Assembly: GCF_036711975.1 (NCBI RefSeq)
Contig: NC_091966.1
Location: 9,803,501 to 9,867,500, forward strand
DNA length: 64,000 nt
From: Onthophagus taurus
Lineage: Eukaryota; Arthropoda; Insecta; Coleoptera; Scarabaeidae
Direction of reading: 5' to 3'
The notes under the pieces are model-generated. The model saw only the letters and a list, made by a program, of their open reading frames with translations, ran no database searches and was not told the DNA's origin. The stretch's first letter is position 1. Every line of letters starts with the position of its first letter. The translations under genes and the position numbers were made by a program. This document shows, one piece after another, positions 21,301-30,300 of this stretch.

Positions 21301-24300
21301 TTCGCGGTAAACTTTGCGAGTCGTTATTTAAATACCCAAACCAAAAATGACATTAATAATGTAAAACATATTTTAAAATATTTAAGTGGACACACAAATT
21401 ATGGTATAAAATACGATATAAACTCCAACTGTAACGAAATAATAGCTTACAGTGACTCGGACTATGCAGGTGACACCGAATCAAGAAAAAGTACAACAGG
21501 CTACATCATATTTTTCAATGGAGGACCTATCAGCTGGGTTACCAGAAAACAACCAATAGTAGCTCTGTCGACAACAGAAGCTGAGTTTATAGCTGCCGCG
21601 GATTGTTGTAAAGAGTTGATCTATTTAAAAACTTTGTTACAGGAACTGTTGAATTTAGAAATTAAGGCAACATTAAAAGTTGACAATAAAAGTGCCATTA
21701 CATTAATTAAAAATGGAATAATGAATAGAAAGAGTAAGCATATTGACGTGCGTTACCATTTTATTATAGAAAAAGTTAATGAGGGTATAATTAAAATAGA
21801 CTATGTAAATACAAATGATCAATATGCTGATATATTTACGAAACCACTTGATTATGTTAAATTTAGAAAGTTAAGAGATAGTTTCATGTATAATGTGAAC
21901 GAAATGCAAACTCTTTCGTTTAAGGAGAAGATGTTAAAATAAATAAATGTTTTAAACGAATGAGTTTCGTATTAGGGTACGCCATCTATAATATGTTATT
22001 AGAAGTAGTTTTTAGGTTGGCACAAGTTTGGCGGTTAGTCGTTAGAATGTTGAGGTTAAAAAGATCGTTAAGACCAAGTTAAGATGACACGCAGTTAATG
22101 AGTATTTTAGTCAAGTTTAGTGCCGTATGAGTTTTATAAAGAAGTGTGTATGCTTTATGTTAAACAATAAATAGTTCTTCAGTTATCAACAAATACTTTA
22201 TTAAAGTAACATTAATAAAAAACCAACACAAAGATTGTTAATCACGCTCTCATTTATTAATAAGTCTTTGATAAGAAAAAGAAATGTTTAAAAAAAAACT
22301 GGTCCATGTATTTGCAATAAACATACAAGATTGCATTAGACACTCACTCAACCTCTTGGTCGATACATTACCATTCCTTCCGTTGTAATAAACAGTTTAT
22401 GAATGTTTATGAATCAAGGTGTTCTAACGTTTTGTAATTATCATGAAAATCGATATAAAAACAAGGCTTACTAATATTCACTAAAAATAGTGAACAGGAT
22501 AGAACAGGATTTTTCTTATAATAGATTTGTGATATTAAAAAAAACTCACTCTGCCAAAAGGAAGAAAAAAACAGTTATAAACAGTTTCTAAACAAATTTA
22601 GAAATAGACTTTTGAACCGCATGAGAGAAACGAAAAATCAAAGACGAATCGTATATTTTAATTTTTACAAACTCGTCCTCGTCCTGGTTTCTCTTCTATG
22701 TTTGCTCAGGGTCCAATTTCTTGATTCGTTATCATACAAATGGTAGCAGGCGAAAAATCAAAGACAATTATTGTAGAGTGAAAATAGCGCCATCGATTTG
22801 CGCTCATAGTTTTCATCGTTAATCGAGTCTGGAGGCTGTGATTCTTCGAGTTCTTGGGGTCACGCTCTTTGTATATTGCCTTCTCCGCCGGGAAGATAAA
22901 GTTAAATGCATATCTTTCAATACGTTGAACCGTCGGTGAATTAACTATGCGTCAACCGGTTATATCTGAAATATTTTTGGATATAGGCGTTGGAGTTTTT
23001 TCTGTCAACATGGAGTTTAGTCCAAAGTCCAACTTGTTGGTGTCGTGAAAAATATTCACCTGGTCTAAAAAGGATTAGATGTATTTTTTAACTTTTGTAA
23101 TACTATCTTGAAAAACTTTTACGTATATTAACATATTTTTAGATCATAGACACAAGAAAAGCTATATTATCTATAGTAGTATTGAAATTAAGAACAAAGG
23201 ATTCATTAATTTATTCGCTTATTTCAAAAATTAAAAATAGAGTTATAGTAGTTAATGGGGGTTGAAATTGACTGGGCCATCATCTCTTCTATGTATTACC
23301 TTCTAACTCTAGCTTGCATCTTCGTGGTTCTCTAGATATCATTAATATTTTGTTTTTTTTTTTTTATGGAAATCCTCATATTGTATTTTGTTGATGTTTT
23401 GCAACATTTATGGAGGAACTTTTGGAGATCATCTTTGTTTTTTACGCAGCACATTATGTTAATGTTGTGATTTCATGGAAAACCAAGATTTCCTCAGTGA
23501 CATCGTTGGTGCTTTAATCTTTGCTTTATTGTCTGTAAGTCTAAAAAGACTTTTCTAGAATTCATTATATCGAGTACATCCTTTAATTTGACTCTATCAT
23601 AAGCTGTTATTTAGGTTGATGAAACACACGTGCCCTGGGCAAATGAATTCTATTGTAGTTCTATTCCGTCGGATTCCCTACTGTACGTCCAGAATTTCTA
23701 TCATTGCCTGGAGTTTTTAATATATAAGCGTGGTATTTAATAATGTATTTAGAAAGGGATATAAAAAGAAACCAGATAACTATAGAGGTATTTCTTTTTA
23801 TCTCACTTTTTAAACGTTGGGATTGTAATGTTTCCGAAATTTACAAATTCATCATAACTTCTTTAAACTTATTTAAAATCTTGTGTTCTGCGTAAGCTAT
23901 AAACCAGTGGTGTCCACTAATTTTTGATCAACATCGACTTTTTATATAAATGTCTTGGCAAAGATCGACCGAAGGGTTTCAAATCTTTTTTTTACATTTT
24001 AAAAGTAACTTTTTTTTTCGACTCAAAACGGCTTAATTTGAAACCCCTTACAAAATTTATTGTTTTTTCATTTTTTGTTTATTCAACTCTGACTACTTAT
24101 TTCCTTCTTGTTTATCTTTTAACATATTTGTTTTATTTTATTTTGTTTTATTATTTCAACATTCATCTTAGATAACATTTTTTTGTACTTGTTGTGTCAA
24201 TAAATTTGTTTTGATGTCTCTAAAGTGAGTAATGTAGAGAAGAACTGTAAAAAATTCTGATTATAATTCTTAACATATTGAGACCTATCACAAATTAATG

Positions 24301-27300
24301 GATCCAGTTTCAGCGCCCAATAAATAATATAGTTCGTTTTTTTTCTATAATACTTGTCAATGTAAATTTTTTAGGGTTTCTGTTGGTATTATCTAGGACC
24401 CTTATAAAATTTATGTTGTTTTCCTGATTTTTAGTAACATTTTCATTGACTAAATAGTTAAGGTTAAAATACTAATAAATTTTTAGATTAATACGATTTT
24501 AACGAAATACATATTTATTGTAAAAACGTGTTACAAAGTAATTAAATAGAACAAAACACCTTTTCTAGGTAAATAAATGGCAAATAAACACCCCACAACA
24601 TTTTTATGCACCTTTTCTTTTTAAATAACGAAAACTCAAACGTCAGTGTAACATATCTATTTCAAAATATGATAAAACAAAACTCCCTGTTAATTTTGCC
24701 AACTTTACAACAATTTCATAGGTATTATAGAAAAAAAAATGAAGTATAGTTTAATCACATCTATAACAATAACCTCGAAAATGACTTACTTACAGCTTAT
24801 CACACCGGTGATGCCACCGATTTTAATATATTATTATTTTCTTCATGGTTTTTGAGAAAAAGAATCCAAAAATTTTGCGTTGTAATTTTCAGTATGTCAG
24901 CTAGGAGATTGGAAGAGTAAAAATACTTTATGTAGTTAATTCCCGAACTACTATCAGTTTCTTAATTTTTGTAGTTTTTTTCCCAAATTATAAATATTAC
25001 ATTAGATGACCAAAGAGAACATTCAATTTCCTGAATTTGCTGACTTGATGGCATAAAATGAAATCTTATCATACCTCTCTCTGTAATTTAAAAAGTAATA
25101 AGATAACTTTATTCTTCTGCAAATCTTTTATTTTTATAACCTCAACAAAATATAATTAATTAATTAAAAAAAAGAAATATAAAACTGCACATGGGATAGA
25201 AACCGGTACATCAAGTACATTAAGATATCGAGATATTCGCTCAGCAGCTGTGGGTTACTTTAAGTATAATAACTCGTTCAATCTCTTAACCGATTTACTG
25301 AAAAATTCTGAACTAGGAATGTTTCTCTCAATTTCTGAATGCCAACGATAACTATAGAATATTTTAGCCTTCCTTATCACAAAAAAATCATTAAAATTTG
25401 CCGTGAGTCGTGGTTATACTTATTAAATTACACCTTCGAAGTAAGGAAAAATTTAATGTGTTAATTGAACTAAAATTAGAACTAACACTACAAGCTTTCG
25501 AGTTTTGCTGTGCGTCTTTTAAGAAAAAGTTTGACGTTTCGGATGCCATGTTGCAACCTTCTTCAAAAATTGTGACTGGAAATAGTGACTGGTTCACTTC
25601 GAACCAGTTCGAAACGTCAAACTTTTTCTTAAAAGACGCACGGCAAAACCCGAAAGCTTCTAGTGTTAGTTCTAATTTTAGTTCAAGGAAAAATTTCTTA
25701 TCAATAATGATGCAACTAATGGCACAGGTGAAATTAGTTGAATTGTCAAAATCTTTATACATATCTAATTAATATCATGTCAAATACAAATATTAAACAA
25801 CAATTGTTTGTTCTTTTTTAAGATAGGACTTTAATTGTCGAAGTTTTATGCAGGGTGAGTTTTTTTGCCATGTTTAGTATGGAGATCTCTAAAACTAGCT
25901 GAGATAGAGAGACGATTAAATAGGGAAAGAATTGCAGTTTCATGAACTCAATTTAATGAGCTTTTTGTTTTTCGGATGAAATGCATGGTTAACTAGATAT
26001 CTCGAAAAAACTGTTTTTTTGTTATATCGTTCGATACCTATGCCTCCGCTATTATTGATTTTAGGAAAAATGTGTAAAGGAAAAATTTGTAGGGTATTAC
26101 ATGTGTATTTGATTTTACATGTATTTCATATTGATTACAATTTACACAGCCTTAATCAACGTTAATTAGAAACTAAACGAAACATACGTTTGCCTTAAGC
26201 TGTCATAATCAAACGTATCTATCAATTGTTTCCATAGCATACTACCTGAACAGTTTGCTAATTAAAAGAATAAATGTCTATAATTTATTTATTAATAAAA
26301 ATATCCATGTCAAGTGGTATATCATTAGAATCGTTGAGAAAAGGCCTTTTTCATAAAGTCATGGCCAATTATGGTTTCCATTAGAAAAATTATAAGTTTG
26401 TGTCATACCTCTAACATTATTGCTTAAATAAAAAAATCAGTTAGACTGCTTTATTAAACATGTAAGTAATACCCTACAAATTTTTCTTTTACACATTTTT
26501 CCTAAAATCAATAATATCGGAGTCATAGGTATCTAACGATATAACAAAAAAACGGTTTTTTCGATATATCTAGTTAGCCATGCATTTTATCCAAAAAACA
26601 AAAAGCTTATTAAATTGAGTTCATGAAACTGCAATTCTTTCCCTATTTAATCGTCTTTCTATCTCCGCTAGTTTTCAAGATCTATATACTAAACATTGAA
26701 AAAAACTCACCCTGTATTTGTGCGTAATAAGACATACTTAACTTACTGCCACTTTTACCACCTCTTAGGCCCAGTTTATTCACCTTTGCTTACATTTAAC
26801 TACTGGGTTACCATGGTTACTGGAAACATTTCACATGCCATGATTGGCTATTTGACCAGTAACTATGGTAAATATCCGATAGTTAAATTTAACCAAAGGT
26901 GAATAAACTGGGTGTTAATAAATTTATCTGATAGATAAATCCAGCTCATAACCAATACGAGCTCTAGATAGTTTATCAGACGGATGGTAAAAGTAGGCCT
27001 TACACTGACAATGAAATATTACAACTGTTGACAATGTTGAAAGTCATCTAGGTTCATGTCCAACCACAATTTTCCGATGGCTCTTCTGGATGTAAGACTC
27101 AATCAACGAACTTGATTCTATCCATGATTTAACGATATTGATTTTTCCAATGCTTTTGATGTGTATTTCATAGATTGGCATTGACATTTCTCAACATTTG
27201 CAAAAGAAGTATCAATTCATGAAGATCAATCACGTATTTTCACGTTCTTTGCCAATACCATTTAGTGTACTATAAGGCAGTACTCTTATCCCTACATTTT

Positions 27301-30300
27301 CAACAATTCACTTAATTATTTACTAAGCAGAATGTTGAAAGAGGACTCAATTCCTTGTTCCACCTTATCTCAGTGATTTAGTATACTTCCTTGTGTTTGA
27401 TTGCTCTAAATTTGAGCAGATTTCTCAATACTTACGCCATGCTGAATGCTTATTTATGGAAAGCTGGCAGTTAATGCATTAACCACTACAGGTTATACAA
27501 GTTGCGGCAGAACAAATTAAGCAATTTTCAGGGCCGGATATTCGTGTAGGTTGGTGGTTGTAATCTCATCCTGTTCTGTTGATCACCTTATTTAGTATCC
27601 AATATGGTTTGGAAACCAACCGTCGAAATGTATGTAAGCAAATACTGTAATACTTAGTAGAGGTGAAGTGCGTTTTTACCTCACTGGGGCTGTGAATAAA
27701 CAAAATTTTCACTACTGGGCTGAATTTAACCCCAACATTTTTCACGAAAGATCGCTAAATTCCCTAAATTGTGAGCGAAAATTCGAAATTCACTGACAGT
27801 TATCGGCCATTCTCATTCAACAAATTTTCCATAATTTGAATATAACGTTATGAATAAAAATGTAAAATTTAGAATACGTATTAAGTCTGATATTGATCAA
27901 ACTTCGTAAAACAATCTCTTCAATAATAAAGTTAATTCCATAATTTTGATTTAGCTTATCACATTTTTTTTATGTTATAAGTCCCAAGGCCATTGTTATT
28001 TTATTGTGCGCCTATTAAAATAGTGACGACTTTTTTCATTTTAAGGTGACTTCATCTGATTTATGTAAATACAGATATGCAGAAGTAACTGTGCAGGGCG
28101 TGAATGATCAATCAAGATCAATGACAACCATCGTTACCAGCGTTTTCTCGGTGGCGCAAAATTCCGGCCCACCCATCACAAAATCAAGAAAATGGCTGCG
28201 ATGATTTTTGTAGCAGCGGTTTTCTGCTGACCCTTCTTGAGTAGTTAATGTTGGTTTTGATGATTTCGGAGCGCCTCGATCCTGAAAATCTTCTCATCAC
28301 TGATGAGAACTTTTGAGAAACGAGCATCAGCGATCATGCAAATCATTCGGCGAAAATTTTCCAATCTTTTTAGCTTGAAATCGTTGAGGAAGTGGAGACG
28401 ATCTGACCATGTTCCAAGTGCTACCGATAATGACGCCAAGCTTCCTTTTCCTGATCAAACGCTCCGTCTTGCATTAAACGCAACAACATAGTTTCTGCAC
28501 ATTCTTTGGAGTCGTGGCAGTGATTGGACGCTCCTCAGTTCCTCCAGTCTTCTTGACAATTTGTTTCTTACGATGTCGATCATTTTCATTCTCGATTTGT
28601 ACAGCTATTTATATGTATTCCCTTCAATGTTAACTTTCTTTCATATTTTTGTAGAATTCCTCATTTTAAAACAAGAAAGTATTTAGAACGCTATATGTAT
28701 TTATGCGTGGTTAATTAGCTATATTGATTAGGAAATTGGTCTGAAAATCCTAAACCTACTGCGTTATTTTCTAGGATTTCTTGATCGAAATCAATAAAAA
28801 CCAATTAAAGGGGATTTAAAAAGTTTCAGATAACCGATTTCTTGTTAACAAAATAATCACAAATTTGTGGAATTGAAATGTTTCGTATAATTGATCTATT
28901 TAAGAAAGTGGGAAATCCCAAGGAATTTTTCTGGTGTATTTCGTTTAATTTTGCCGTTAACAAATATCAATAGAAACAAATTCATCTCAGCATTTACAGA
29001 AATTTTATGAACTTATGATAACTTACGATTATCAATCAAGCAATGAAAAATAAGAATCTTCTCAGAATTTTGCGCGATAACGTTAGTAAATAATTTCAAA
29101 ATTAATAATCGTCCTAAATAAACAAAAATTTCGAAATAACACGCTATTTAAGAAATAAAGAAAGAAAAAAATCCGTGTGGTACTGACCACAGTGAAAGTC
29201 CTTCGCAAAAGATAAAAAATAAAACAAAAAAAAACTCGATTATAGAGAACGAGTCCAAAGTCCGCGACTATAAGGTTATGAATTTAAATTCCTAAAATTA
29301 CTCACAGTTGTTGAAACTAGGTAGTTTTTAGATAATATAATTGATGCTGAATTAAAAATTATTGCATTTAATACAAAATTATTTATGTTTATGAATTTTA
29401 GCAAAAAATTCAATAATTTTTTTTACTGATGCAAGAACTATAAGAGAAATCCGATTTTGAATGTAGAGTTTCGTAAGTTATTGAGAATTTAAGTGGATTC
29501 AAAAATTATTGGTTCCCCACTTCTCCATTTTGAATGAATTTCAGTAAGGTCGCGCAAAAATAATATACGATACTTTCACTTGAGCAAAATTCTTCTAACA
29601 CTAAAAACTCCAATTCAAACTATTAAACAAAATACTAGAAAGCAAATATTTTTTTGTACTAAACACTTAAACACTATCCTGTTTAAACTACGACATAATA
29701 ATTACACCTTATAGTCATACATATTTAAGTAAAATTCTTTATGTCTAGACAAAAAGAATATTAAGTAAAAAACAGGTTTTCCTTTCAAGTTTACATAAAC
29801 CAAGAGCTTTCCCGTTAACTCCTTCTCTAGTAAGTAGTAATATAAAAATAGAAAAATCACGGGCTCACAGAGTGATACTTTATACTATACACCCATTTTC
29901 TTTTTTTTAAAACGTCTTAATATATTCAGAGACCGCGCTTTTCTTGGCCGGTACGTCCTTGGCAAGTGGACAATTGTCGCACAAACCAAACCCGTCGTGT
30001 AATTGACAGCTTGTTCCACTAACTGGAACAACTATATTGGAATCTATAAACCATTTAAAGAGGATTTAATTCGAAATCGTATCAATAAAATATTTTCTTT
30101 TGTTGAATAAATCCCATAATTATGACCTTCATATATTTGATATATAAATTACCATTACTCACATAGTCAATTTATCCTAGATAATTTAAAAAAGCCTTTT
30201 TTATATAAAATAAAAATACAAATAAGTGAAATTCCCCTAACTCAAATCATTAAGGGACCGGAAGAATATTTACAGCTAGGGAGAATTCAAGTTAGAGCAA

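Larger units (their letters stand above)
17700..22228 (+). mobile_element. Intact Ty1/copia LTR retrotransposon
   Basis: A 4529-bp element flanked by a perfect 5-bp target duplication CAAAG (17695-17699 and 22229-22233). LTRs at 17700-17996 and 21932-22228 (297 bp, TGTT...AACA) are identical base for base. A primer-binding site GGTTATGGGCCCAGGCC directly follows the 5' LTR (17997-18013); as in Drosophila copia it matches an internal part of initiator tRNA-Met. A purine tract AAGGAGAAGA (21922-21931) abuts the 3' LTR. Each LTR has TATAAA (17903 in the 5' copy) and AATAAA (17934). The single gag-pol ORF is uninterrupted, so the insertion is very recent and probably still mobile. It lies in the sense orientation in the ATF4 intron. 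Confidence 0.97.

Noticed and set aside
25391-25772. Two similar ORFs on opposite strands (123 and 120 residues)
   Set aside because: They are mirror images caused by the palindrome.
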